Both the position numbers and the translations under genes were made by a program. DNA of 14,940 nt from Clostridia bacterium (GTDB lineage: Bacteria > Bacillota > Clostridia > Saccharofermentanales > UBA5734). The stretch covers positions 1 to 14,940 of the forward strand of contig JAGOFF010000033.1 of assembly GCA_017997315.1 (NCBI GenBank), read 5' to 3'. The notes below the pieces were generated by a model, which searched no databases, was not told where the DNA came from, and saw only the letters and a program-made list of their open reading frames with translations. Shown here in pieces: positions 1 through 7,141 of the stretch; within the stretch, counting starts at the first letter, position 1, and each line of letters opens with the position of its first letter.

Positions 1-141
1 AAGAATATCCACTGTGATTTGATGTTTTTTTGCCACCCGGAGCCGGAGAAATGGTTAAGCAGTATACTTACATGACAGGGATACGGTACGTCCGCTTCAA
101 GAATCGAAAAGCGGAACATCGTCCGAGAGGGAAGTGAGACC
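1..141 (+). promoter_or_regulatory. Upstream region of the first glycosidase gene
   Basis: There is no convincing gene here. A TATACT hexamer at 63-68 lies inside the perfect 8-base palindrome AGTATACT (61-68) and could be a -10 box, but no -35 box stands at the expected distance; TTGCCA at 30-35 is 27 bases away. A purine-rich stretch (about 126-138, GAGAGGGAAGTGAG) just before the ATG at 142 is the likely ribosome binding site. Whether transcription starts here or further upstream, outside the window, cannot be told. Confidence 0.25.
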
Positions 142-1782
142 ATGAACGGCTGGATGAAAGACCACAATGGGAAAGAGCGTTTCGTACTGGGCCTGCAGAT
201 GCACAATTCGAGCAGCGGGACCGGGGAGCTGATGGACAAAGGGATCGAGGCGGTCCGGCTTTACGGCGGCAATACGTTGGAGACACCGCTGTACTGGTAC
301 CAGATCGAGCCGGAAGAGGGACGGTACGAGCTCGGGATGGTGGAGACGGTGATCCGCCGAGTCCGGGATGCCGGCTTGCACCTCATCCTGCTGTGGTTCG
401 GGTGTTCCAAAAACGCGGAATACGGGTATGTGCCCGATTGGGTCAAAGCCGATCCGTCCCGGTTCCGGCTGGCCATCGGACCGGACGGCGCCCCGCGGGT
501 GAACCTGTCGCCGCACGACGATGCGGCCTATGATGCGGACGCCCGGTGCTTTGCCCGGGTCATGCGGGAGATCCGCCGCCTGGACGAAGGCTTCGGTACG
601 GTCATCGCGGTTCAGGTCGAAAACGAAGTCGGACTTGCGATGAAAGATACGGACCGGTGCTACAGCCGCGCGGCACAGCGGGATTTCGACCTCGGGGTGC
701 CGCAGGAACTCGACGGCGTCGTTCTCGAAGACTCGGGAACGGACAACCGCGGAACGACCTGGTATGAACGCTTCGGACGGCACGCGCACGAAGCGTTCAC
801 GTCCTGGTACCTGGCCCGCCAGATCGACCGGATCGCCGCTGCGGGTAAAAAGGAGTATGACATCCCGTTCACCATGAACACCCAGGTCGGGGAGATCCGG
901 CAGCGGATCGCGGGGATGAGCTACGCTTCCGGCGGGCCCTGCGGACGTGCGCTGGACATATGGATGATCGCCGCGCCGCACATCGACCTGTTCTGTCCGG
1001 ACATCTACCAGCAGGACGAGTCCGGGTATCGGGAGACCTGCGGGGTCCATGCCCGGCCGGACAACGCGCTGTTCATCCCGGAGTCCGCCCCGATGGGCAT
1101 CCTGTCCGCCATGAACTGTCTGCATGCGGTTGCGGACTACGGAGCGGTCGGTATCTGCGGATTCGGCGCCGAGAACACGGTCGACTTCACAGGGCGGCTG
1201 ACCGATGCCGCGGTTCCGGTCGCGGAGTCCTACCGTGCGATCGCCGCGCTGGAACCATTGATCATCCGGTATCGCGGTTCCGGCCGCGTGCGTGCCGTCA
1301 CCCAGGAGGAGTTCCAGCCGTACGCCTATGTCAAGCTGCCGCAGTATCATATGACCGTGCATTTCGAGTTTGCTTTCGGGGGGCTGCCGGCGAAGTCCCC
1401 GCCCATCCACCACGGCCGGTTCACAAGCCTTCCGAACGATCTCGGGCTGCCGGAGAAACTCGGAGAAGCCACCTCCCGCGGACGCATGCTGTATGTCGAG
1501 GAAAACGAGTACGAGTACTATTTCTCCGGGATCGGATGCAGCCTCCGGTTCATCCGTCGGTCTCGGCCGGACGATCCGAACCCGCATGCAAACCAGGCGG
1601 TCAATGAAGCGACCGAACTGGGTTTTCTGGCGGTCGAGGAAGGCCACTTTGACTCGGAAGGCCGGTTCCAGGTGGATTTTGTCCGGAACGGGGACGAGAT
1701 CAGCAGAGGTATAGCCGTCCGGTGCGGAACCGTCGTCCGCGTGCGGATGAATCCGGAGTCCTTTTCGGACCGGGATTGGTGA
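142..1782 (+). CDS. GH35-like (DUF5597-type) beta-galactosidase, first copy
   Basis: A 546-residue protein that reads as a clan GH-A retaining glycosidase related to the GH35-like/DUF5597 beta-galactosidases. The N-terminal two thirds look like a (beta/alpha)8 barrel: HNSS near residue 21, GGNTLETPLYW 42-52, LILLWFG 81-87 and VQVENEVG 157-164. N161-E162 fits the catalytic acid/base pair, and E314 in FIPES fits the nucleophile. The last ~170 residues are beta-rich, as expected for the accessory domain. There is no signal peptide, so it probably acts in the cytoplasm on imported oligosaccharides, releasing terminal beta-linked sugar; the exact sugar cannot be read from the sequence. The ATG at 142 follows a GA-rich ribosome binding site. 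Its stop is 15 bases before a close paralogue, with which it is surely co-transcribed. Family call confident, substrate not. Confidence 0.85.
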   Translation: MNGWMKDHNGKERFVLGLQMHNSSSGTGELMDKGIEAVRLYGGNTLETPLYWYQIEPEEGRYELGMVETVIRRVRDAGLHLILLWFGCSKNAEYGYVPDWVKADPSRFRLAIGPDGAPRVNLSPHDDAAYDADARCFARVMREIRRLDEGFGTVIAVQVENEVGLAMKDTDRCYSRAAQRDFDLGVPQELDGVVLEDSGTDNRGTTWYERFGRHAHEAFTSWYLARQIDRIAAAGKKEYDIPFTMNTQVGEIRQRIAGMSYASGGPCGRALDIWMIAAPHIDLFCPDIYQQDESGYRETCGVHARPDNALFIPESAPMGILSAMNCLHAVADYGAVGICGFGAENTVDFTGRLTDAAVPVAESYRAIAALEPLIIRYRGSGRVRAVTQEEFQPYAYVKLPQYHMTVHFEFAFGGLPAKSPPIHHGRFTSLPNDLGLPEKLGEATSRGRMLYVEENEYEYYFSGIGCSLRFIRRSRPDDPNPHANQAVNEATELGFLAVEEGHFDSEGRFQVDFVRNGDEISRGIAVRCGTVVRVRMNPESFSDRDW

Positions 1783-1797
1783 GGGGAGGATGCGCGG

Positions 1798-3426
1798 ATG
1801 AATACATTCTTCAAGGACAAAGCCGGAAACGACATTTTCGTGCTCGGTCTCCAGACACACAACTCCAGCAACGGAAACCGGGAGCTGCTCGACAAGAGCA
1901 TCCAGGCGGTCCGGCTTTTCGGGGGAAACACGCTCGAGACACCGATCTACTGGGGAAAAATCGAACCGGAGGAGGGGAGATACGACCTGACTTCAGTCGA
2001 GGAGACCATCCTGAAGGTCCGCGAGGCGGGGCTGCACCTCATCCTGCTGTGGTTCGGTTTCTCCAAGAATGCCGAATGCACGTATCTGCCGGAATGGGCC
2101 AAGCGGGATCCGGGACGCTTCAGGAGGGCCGTCGCCCCGGACGGATCCTCGATCGCGGTCATGTCGCCGCATGACGATGCGGTATACGAGGCGGACGCGC
2201 GGTGCTTTGCGCATGTCTTGCGCGAGATCCGCCGCGTCGACGGTGATACGGGAACAGTCATCGCGGTGCAGGTCGAGAATGAAGTGGGACTCGGCCTGTT
2301 CGCCACGAACCGCTGTTACTCGAAAACCGCTCAGCGCATATTCGAGCTGGGTGTACCGGATGAACTGGATGGACTCGAGTTGGAGGACACCGGTGCCAGT
2401 GGAGACGGCGATTCCTGGTTCGGACGGTTCGGGCGGCACGCGCACGAGGCGTTCACCGCGTACTATCTGGCAAAACAGGTCGAGAAGATCGCCGCCGCGG
2501 GCAAGAGGGAGTACGATATCCCGCTGTTCATGAACACCATGGTGGGGGAAACCCGCCAGGAGATCGCCGGATACAGCTACTCGTCGGGGACTCCCTGCGG
2601 CCGCGTCCTGGAGATCTGGCACCGCGCGGCGCCCAGAATCGACTTGTTCTGTCCCGACGTCTACCAGCAGCATCGGTCGTCATTCCTCCGCACCTGCGAT
2701 CGGCACGCCAGACCCTGGAACGCGCTGATGATTCCCGAAAGCGGAATTTTCGGGCAGGCTCCCGCCATGAACCTTCTGCTGGCGGCGGTCCGGTTCTCCG
2801 CCATCGGGATCGCCGGATTCGGTGCGGAGTCCGCCCTTGCGCCGGACGGCCGGCTTACAGACGAATCGAAACCGGTCGCGTACACCTACCGGGCGCTGGC
2901 AATGATGGCGCCGATCCTGCTCCGCCATCGTTTCTCCCCGCGGCTATTCGCGGTTGTCCAGGAGGAAGGTCAATCGTACACGTATGTGCAGCGGGCAAAA
3001 TACCATCTGACCATCCATTTCACCTCTTCTCCCGGCCGGGATCATCCCGGCGCGCGCGGAGCGGGCGGCGGTCTCCGGATCGACATGAGTGATCCGGAGA
3101 ACCAGCGCCAGCGGGACGAGCGCGGCCGCGTCATCGTGTTTGAGGCGAATGACGACGAGTACTTTTTCAGCGGAGTCGGATGCCTGGCGATGTTCCTGCG
3201 GCGGGCGGATCCCCTGGACCGGAATCCCCTGTCGGGATATCTGTCCCGCACGGCAGGGAACCTGGCGGTGTTCACGATTGAAGAGGGACACTTTGACGAT
3301 TCCGGCGCATGGGTGTGCGAATACACCCTGCGAGGGGACGAACTGTACAACGGAGTCTATGCACGTCCGGGCGTGGTTCTCCGTGCGCGCCTCAATCCAC
3401 GCGCTGGGGAAGTCGTGGAGGGGTGA
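1798..3426 (+). CDS. GH35-like (DUF5597-type) beta-galactosidase, second copy
   Basis: A 542-residue tandem paralogue of the preceding gene. By hand alignment the first 320 residues match without a single gap and about two thirds are identical (212/320). The acid/base N161-E162 (VENEVG) and nucleophile E314 (MIPES) occupy the same positions, so both copies should be active. Differences gather after the nucleophile and in the C-terminal beta-rich part. The barrel loop after residue 314 (SGIFGQ versus SAPMGI) and the region around 200-208 also differ, which could mean different substrates. GGGGAGGA (1783-1790) is a strong ribosome binding site 7 bases before the ATG at 1798. No signal peptide is seen. 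It is followed by 97 bases without a clear terminator, so read-through into the next gene is possible. Confidence 0.85.
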   Translation: MNTFFKDKAGNDIFVLGLQTHNSSNGNRELLDKSIQAVRLFGGNTLETPIYWGKIEPEEGRYDLTSVEETILKVREAGLHLILLWFGFSKNAECTYLPEWAKRDPGRFRRAVAPDGSSIAVMSPHDDAVYEADARCFAHVLREIRRVDGDTGTVIAVQVENEVGLGLFATNRCYSKTAQRIFELGVPDELDGLELEDTGASGDGDSWFGRFGRHAHEAFTAYYLAKQVEKIAAAGKREYDIPLFMNTMVGETRQEIAGYSYSSGTPCGRVLEIWHRAAPRIDLFCPDVYQQHRSSFLRTCDRHARPWNALMIPESGIFGQAPAMNLLLAAVRFSAIGIAGFGAESALAPDGRLTDESKPVAYTYRALAMMAPILLRHRFSPRLFAVVQEEGQSYTYVQRAKYHLTIHFTSSPGRDHPGARGAGGGLRIDMSDPENQRQRDERGRVIVFEANDDEYFFSGVGCLAMFLRRADPLDRNPLSGYLSRTAGNLAVFTIEEGHFDDSGAWVCEYTLRGDELYNGVYARPGVVLRARLNPRAGEVVEG

Positions 3427-3523
3427 TTCCACGTCCGGCATCCTTCGGTTCCGGCTCGCGGGTTCCATTCCGGTCTGGTAAGATGGTACGCATCGGAAAA
3501 GCCGGGATACGGGAGGGGCACGC

Positions 3524-4576
3524 TTGAACATCCGGGACTTGGAGAGTCGGATCGCGGAGATCGGGGAAACCGCCGTCATCGGCAAGGCCGCCTCGATCGA
3601 CGGTACCGTGCTGGAGATTCCGGGACTGGTGAGGATCGGGGAACGCGTCCGCCTGGTCGCGCTCCTGTATGACGAGGAGTGGCGTGATCGCCAGGAGGCA
3701 CGCGAAGCGGACGGACCGGTGGATGCCGGCTGTCTGCAGCCGACCCTTCGCGAGCGGCTGCGGGCCGCAGTGGACGATCGGATGCCGAATCCGGTTCATA
3801 GTGCAGCCGAAATCCGGATCGGAGACCGCTCCTTTACAGTGAGTTGTGTCGAAACGACTCGGATCAGTCCGCTGGACGGGGAGACGATGGTGCTGGTGTC
3901 GCGCTTCCTCGAAGCGGGATGGAAGCCGGCCGGGATCGGTGAACCGGACATGACGTCACTTTTCCTGTCCAGATTCGAGTTCGAGGGAAGTTTCGAACGC
4001 ATCCCGGAGATTCCGCCGGATCCGCCGATCCGGTTGGCGCTGCGCGGGTCCGGGACGCCGGGGCTGGTCGAAATGCCGCTGCACCTGACCATCGGGGACG
4101 GACCCTTTGAGAGAGTTGTCTTTACGGACTCCGGAACCGGCGATTCGCATTGGATGCAGATCCACAGGGTGTATCTCCTGGATATGCGGGAGCAGATATC
4201 CGCCATCTTTTCCTCCGAGGAAGCCATCGGGCGGATGACCCCGGAGCAGCTCGCGGATCTGCGCGCACGTTTCGAAGAAAACCTGGATATATCCTGTCCG
4301 CGCGGTATGCGGTACCCGGTCATCGAGTACGAATGCGAAGAGGGGATATCGATGCAGTTCCATTCCCGGGCCGCCCTCGACGCGGTACCGCTCCGCACGC
4401 AGGGAGCGCATTCGACGGGGATCCTCGTCGGTTCCCCGGGAGGCACGGGCGCGCTCGGGACACGGCTCAAGTCGGCGGCGGTCCAGGATCCGGTCCCCGC
4501 CGGAACCGTACAGATCGAAGCGGAGCTGTTTCAATTTGTACAGGAGACCGTTGCCCGCGACATCACATTGGACTGA
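3524..4576 (+). CDS. Hypothetical protein, family not recognised
   Basis: A 350-residue protein that I do not recognise. It starts with TTG at 3524, chosen because GGGAGGGG (3511-3518) lies just upstream and no in-frame ATG precedes it. There is no signal peptide, membrane segment or obvious catalytic motif. The composition is acidic with many short beta-prone stretches: residues ~14-50 (ETAVIGKAASIDGTVLEIPG), ~95-150 and ~190-225. A helical, charged segment follows (~230-265, SSEEAIGRMTPEQLADLRARFEEN), then a conserved-looking tail with CPRGMRYPVIEYECEEGISM around 270-290. This suggests a soluble, mostly beta protein. It sits after two glycosidases and 25 bases before an aldo/keto reductase with which it probably shares a transcript, so a role in sugar metabolism is possible, but only by neighbourhood. 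Confidence 0.7.
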   Translation: MNIRDLESRIAEIGETAVIGKAASIDGTVLEIPGLVRIGERVRLVALLYDEEWRDRQEAREADGPVDAGCLQPTLRERLRAAVDDRMPNPVHSAAEIRIGDRSFTVSCVETTRISPLDGETMVLVSRFLEAGWKPAGIGEPDMTSLFLSRFEFEGSFERIPEIPPDPPIRLALRGSGTPGLVEMPLHLTIGDGPFERVVFTDSGTGDSHWMQIHRVYLLDMREQISAIFSSEEAIGRMTPEQLADLRARFEENLDISCPRGMRYPVIEYECEEGISMQFHSRAALDAVPLRTQGAHSTGILVGSPGGTGALGTRLKSAAVQDPVPAGTVQIEAELFQFVQETVARDITLD

Positions 4577-4601
4577 CAGATCCGAAAGCCAGGAGGAACC
4601 T

Positions 4602-5771
4602 ATGCTGTACAGACCGTTCCAGGACAAGAAACTCTCCCTGCTCGGCATGGGCAACATGCGACTGCCAACCCTGGGAGAACGCGGCCCCGTCGACGAGGCG
4701 GAGGCGATCAGAATCATTCGGCATGCCTATGAGAACGGTGTCAACTACTTCGACACCGCCTACCGGTATCACAACGGGGAGTCCGAGACCGTGCTCGGCA
4801 AGGCGCTTGCCGGATTCCCGCGCGAAACCTGGCACATCGCGACCAAGATGCCCGGACATATGATGCAGTACCGGGACGGCAGGCTGGAAATGACCGGCTA
4901 CATGGCCGGGCGCGCCGTCGCGTCGCCTGCGGACGTTTTTGAAGACCAGCTCGTGAAATGCGGGGTGGACTATTTCGACTTCTACCTGCTGCACAATCTG
5001 GCCGAGACCTCTTACGATCTGTATACCGATGAAGATCTGGGGATGGTGGACTACCTGGTGGCGCAAAAACGCGCCGGAAGGATCCGGCATCTGGGCTTCT
5101 CCACCCATGGACGGCCGGAAACCCTCGAAAAGTTCCTGGACTGGAAAGATTGCTTCGAGTTCGTTCAGATCCAGCTCAACTACCTGGATTGGACGCTGCA
5201 GGATGCAAACCGCAAGTATGAAATCCTTACCCGGCGCGGGATCCCGGTTTTCGTCATGGAGCCGGTACGCGGCGGCCGTCTGGCTTCGCTCAATTCCGAC
5301 GCCGACGGGATGCTTCGGTCGGAGAGGCCGGACCGCACGGTCGCGTCCTGGGCGTTCCGATATCTGCAGTCGCTTCCGAACGTAGCTGTCATCCTCAGCG
5401 GGATGACGACCATGGACCAACTGCGGGAAAACCTCGAGACGTGTTCACGGCTGGAGCCGCTGAGCGGGCGGGAACAGGAAATCCTGCAGAAAGCGGTCGG
5501 GACAATGCTGGATTCGGTGCCATGCACCGCATGCCGGTATTGCTGCGAAGCCTGCCCGCAACAGCTCGACATTCCGGGCCTGATCGCGATGTACAACGAA
5601 TCCCGTTTCGGGAGTCCGGGTACACTGCGGTTTACGACGGATGCCCTGAAACCGTCGGAACGTCCATCCGCATGTCTGGCCTGCGGATCCTGTGTTCCGC
5701 TTTGCCCGCAAGGGATCGACATTCCCGGGGTGCTCCGGCGGTTTTCCGGGCTGCTGGATCCCCGGTCATAA
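4602..5771 (+). CDS. Aldo/keto reductase with C-terminal 4Fe-4S motifs
   Basis: A 389-residue protein whose N-terminal ~300 residues form an aldo/keto reductase barrel (NAD(P)H-dependent reduction of carbonyl groups). The expected catalytic tetrad is visible: D51 and Y56 in FDTAYRYHNGES, K82 in IATKMP and H131 in YLLHNL. The C-terminal ~80 residues carry two CxxCxxCxxxCP motifs, from C308 (CTACRYCCEACP) and C358 (CLACGSCVPLCP), each followed by an IDIP/LDIP-type stretch. This is the ferredoxin-like tail of a known reductase subgroup common in anaerobes, where electrons may come from iron-sulfur clusters. The physiological substrate is unknown. The start at 4602 is preferred because AGGAGG (4591-4596) precedes it; upstream in-frame codons overlap the previous gene and lack such a site. 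The spacing from that gene suggests an operon. A terminator follows. Confidence 0.9.
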   Translation: MLYRPFQDKKLSLLGMGNMRLPTLGERGPVDEAEAIRIIRHAYENGVNYFDTAYRYHNGESETVLGKALAGFPRETWHIATKMPGHMMQYRDGRLEMTGYMAGRAVASPADVFEDQLVKCGVDYFDFYLLHNLAETSYDLYTDEDLGMVDYLVAQKRAGRIRHLGFSTHGRPETLEKFLDWKDCFEFVQIQLNYLDWTLQDANRKYEILTRRGIPVFVMEPVRGGRLASLNSDADGMLRSERPDRTVASWAFRYLQSLPNVAVILSGMTTMDQLRENLETCSRLEPLSGREQEILQKAVGTMLDSVPCTACRYCCEACPQQLDIPGLIAMYNESRFGSPGTLRFTTDALKPSERPSACLACGSCVPLCPQGIDIPGVLRRFSGLLDPRS

Positions 5772-5790
5772 ATCGTCGGCCGCTCCGCGG

Positions 5791-5822
5791 AACGGCGGTG
5801 ATTGTGCCGCCCCGTTTTTTTT
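5791..5822 (+). terminator. Rho-independent terminator after the aldo/keto reductase
   Basis: AACGGCGG (5791-5798) can pair with CCGCC..CCGTT (5807-5816, with a small bulge), with a short TGATTGTG loop, and is followed by eight T (5815-5822). It ends the preceding operon and overlaps the likely promoter of the pheS leader. Confidence 0.75.
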
Positions 5823-5830
5823 GATACACT
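5802..5830 (+). promoter_or_regulatory. Likely promoter of the pheS-pheT transcript
   Basis: TTGTGC (5802-5807) and TACACT (5825-5830) are exactly 17 bases apart, and TG at 5822-5823 gives an extended -10 (TGATACACT). Transcription would start near 5837, just before the T-box Stem I. The -35 match is weak (3/6), so the call rests on the extended -10, the spacing and the position between a terminator and a riboswitch. Confidence 0.5.
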
Positions 5831-5837
5831 CCTTTTG

Positions 5838-6077
5838 ATAAAGGCGATGATCGAAAGAGTAGACGCCCATCGTTTTCTGGCAGAGAAGGACGGTCACCGG
5901 CTGAAAGCCGTCCTCAGGGAAAGGGTGTCGAAGTTCATTCGGGAGCCGTGCGGGTGACAATGTAGTCCGCGCCGGGTCAGACCGTTACCTCTGGAACGAG
6001 CGGCGGGGCGAACGTCCCGCAAATTGGGTGGTACCGCGATGAATCGTCCCATGTTTCTTGCAGGCATGGGACTTTTT
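5838..6077 (+). ncRNA. Phenylalanine T-box riboswitch (pheS leader)
   Basis: This leader RNA reads the charging state of tRNA-Phe and controls read-through into pheST. Visible parts are: the AGTA of the Stem I loop E motif (5858-5861); the opposing GAA (5930-5932), followed by the likely specifier codon TTC (5934-5936, Phe) and a purine; and the canonical T-box GGGTGGTACCGCG (6026-6038). Its TGGT would pair with the ACCA end of uncharged tRNA-Phe. Last comes a terminator hairpin with GTCCCATG (6046-6053) and CATGGGAC (6065-6072), then five T (6073-6077). When uncharged tRNA-Phe binds, the antiterminator around the T-box should form and allow transcription. The specifier assignment agrees with the downstream genes. 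Confidence 0.92.
6046..6077 (+). terminator. Regulated T-box terminator hairpin
   Basis: A perfect 8-bp stem, GTCCCATG (6046-6053) with CATGGGAC (6065-6072), an 11-base loop, and TTTTT at 6073-6077. It stands between the T-box sequence and the pheS ribosome binding site and is the expression platform of the riboswitch. Confidence 0.85.
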
Positions 6078-6092
6078 GTATGGAGGGAACAT

Positions 6093-7130
6093 ATGCAGCA
6101 ACGATTGGATGCCATGCGGGAGGCCGCGCTCGCGGCGGTGGCCGCCTCGGGAACCCCTGCGGAACTGCAGGAGGCGAACCAGCGTTTCCTGGGCAAGAAA
6201 GGCGAGCTGACGACCGTCCTCAAGGAACTGGGTGGACTGCCGCCGGAGGAACGGAAGTCGGTCGGGAAACGAGCCAACGAAATCAAGGAAACGATCAACG
6301 AGGCGATCTCGGTCCGCAGGGAGGAGATCCTCAACAACGCCTCCGTGGTCGACGGCGAGGTGGACCTGACGTTGCCCGGACTGGTGCCGGGGACCGGTGC
6401 GCTCCATCCGGTCACGCAGATGTGCCATGATCTCAACGACGCGTTCCGATCCTTGGGATTCGAGATCTACTCGGAAGATGAGATCACCAGCGAGAAGTAC
6501 GCATTTGACAATATGAACTTCCCGCCGGACCACCCCGCGCGCGAGTCCATGGACACCTACTGGATCCGGGGCACCGAAGACGCTTCCGGCGCCGAAAGGC
6601 TGTGCCTGCGTCCGCACCTGACCGGGGGCAGCGTACGGCATCTGATGCGCCACGGCGCGCCCGCCCGGTTCGTCTATCCGGGCCACGTGTACCGGAACGA
6701 AACCACGGATGCCCGCCACGAGCGCGCGTTCTACCAATATGAAGCGCTGATCGTGGAGAAGGACTTCTCCTTCGCTTCGGGCAAGCTGCTGGTCAGCACC
6801 ATCCTGGACCGTGTATTCGGCCGCGAGGTCGAGGTCCGGATGCGCGCCGGCTTCTTCCCCTTTGTCGAACCGGGATTCGAGATCGACATGCGCTGCCTGG
6901 TCTGCGGCGGCGTCGGCTGCAAAGTCTGCAAGAACGTCGGCTGGATCGAGGTCATGCCGGGCGGAACTCCACATCCCAATGTCCTGCGCGCGGCAGGCCT
7001 GGATCCCGCGGTTTGGACCGGATTCTACATCAACATCGGGCTCGACCGGCTGGTGATGATGCGCACGGGGGTGGACGACGTCCGCCTGTTCCACAGCGCC
7101 GACCTGCGGTTCCTGACCCAGTTCAGATAG
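6093..7130 (+). CDS. pheS: Phenylalanine--tRNA ligase alpha subunit (divergent)
   Basis: The catalytic alpha subunit of phenylalanyl-tRNA synthetase (345 residues), which joins Phe to tRNA-Phe as part of an alpha2-beta2 enzyme. An N-terminal coiled coil (1-85) with RFLGKKGELT precedes the class II core: HPARESMDTY 147-156, the motif 2 area YPGHVYRNETTDARH (195-209), FFPFVEPGFEID 254-265 and motif 3 GLDRLVMM 316-323. It departs from the usual PheS at several places: LRPHLTGGS (172-180) replaces LRTHTSxxQ, FYQYEAL replaces FHQxEGL, and FYINIGLDR (311-319) replaces FAFGxGxER. A CxxC-x4-CxxC insertion (C268, C271, C276, C279) may bind zinc. The start is ATG 6093 after GGAGGG (6082-6087); in-frame codons back to 6024 lie inside the T-box and its terminator and are not credible. 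pheT follows 11 bases later. Confidence 0.93.
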   Translation: MQQRLDAMREAALAAVAASGTPAELQEANQRFLGKKGELTTVLKELGGLPPEERKSVGKRANEIKETINEAISVRREEILNNASVVDGEVDLTLPGLVPGTGALHPVTQMCHDLNDAFRSLGFEIYSEDEITSEKYAFDNMNFPPDHPARESMDTYWIRGTEDASGAERLCLRPHLTGGSVRHLMRHGAPARFVYPGHVYRNETTDARHERAFYQYEALIVEKDFSFASGKLLVSTILDRVFGREVEVRMRAGFFPFVEPGFEIDMRCLVCGGVGCKVCKNVGWIEVMPGGTPHPNVLRAAGLDPAVWTGFYINIGLDRLVMMRTGVDDVRLFHSADLRFLTQFR

Positions 7131-7141
7131 GAGGCACGCAC

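Noticed and set aside
61..68. AGTATACT palindrome as an operator
   Set aside because: An 8-base palindrome alone is too short, does not extend symmetrically and is not repeated nearby.
97..1860. 587-codon open frame on the - strand opposite the first glycosidase
   Set aside because: It is antisense to a well-supported gene, its translation has no recognisable domain, and such long frames are common opposite GC-rich genes.
3456..3484. Promoter before the 3524 gene (TGGTAAGAT at 3476-3484 as extended -10)
   Set aside because: No -35 box at the right distance and only a moderate -10 match; read-through from the glycosidases is equally likely.
4536..4601. Upstream start for the aldo/keto reductase
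   Set aside because: It overlaps the previous gene, adds a segment with no similarity to reductases, and the ATG at 4602 has a perfect AGGAGG.
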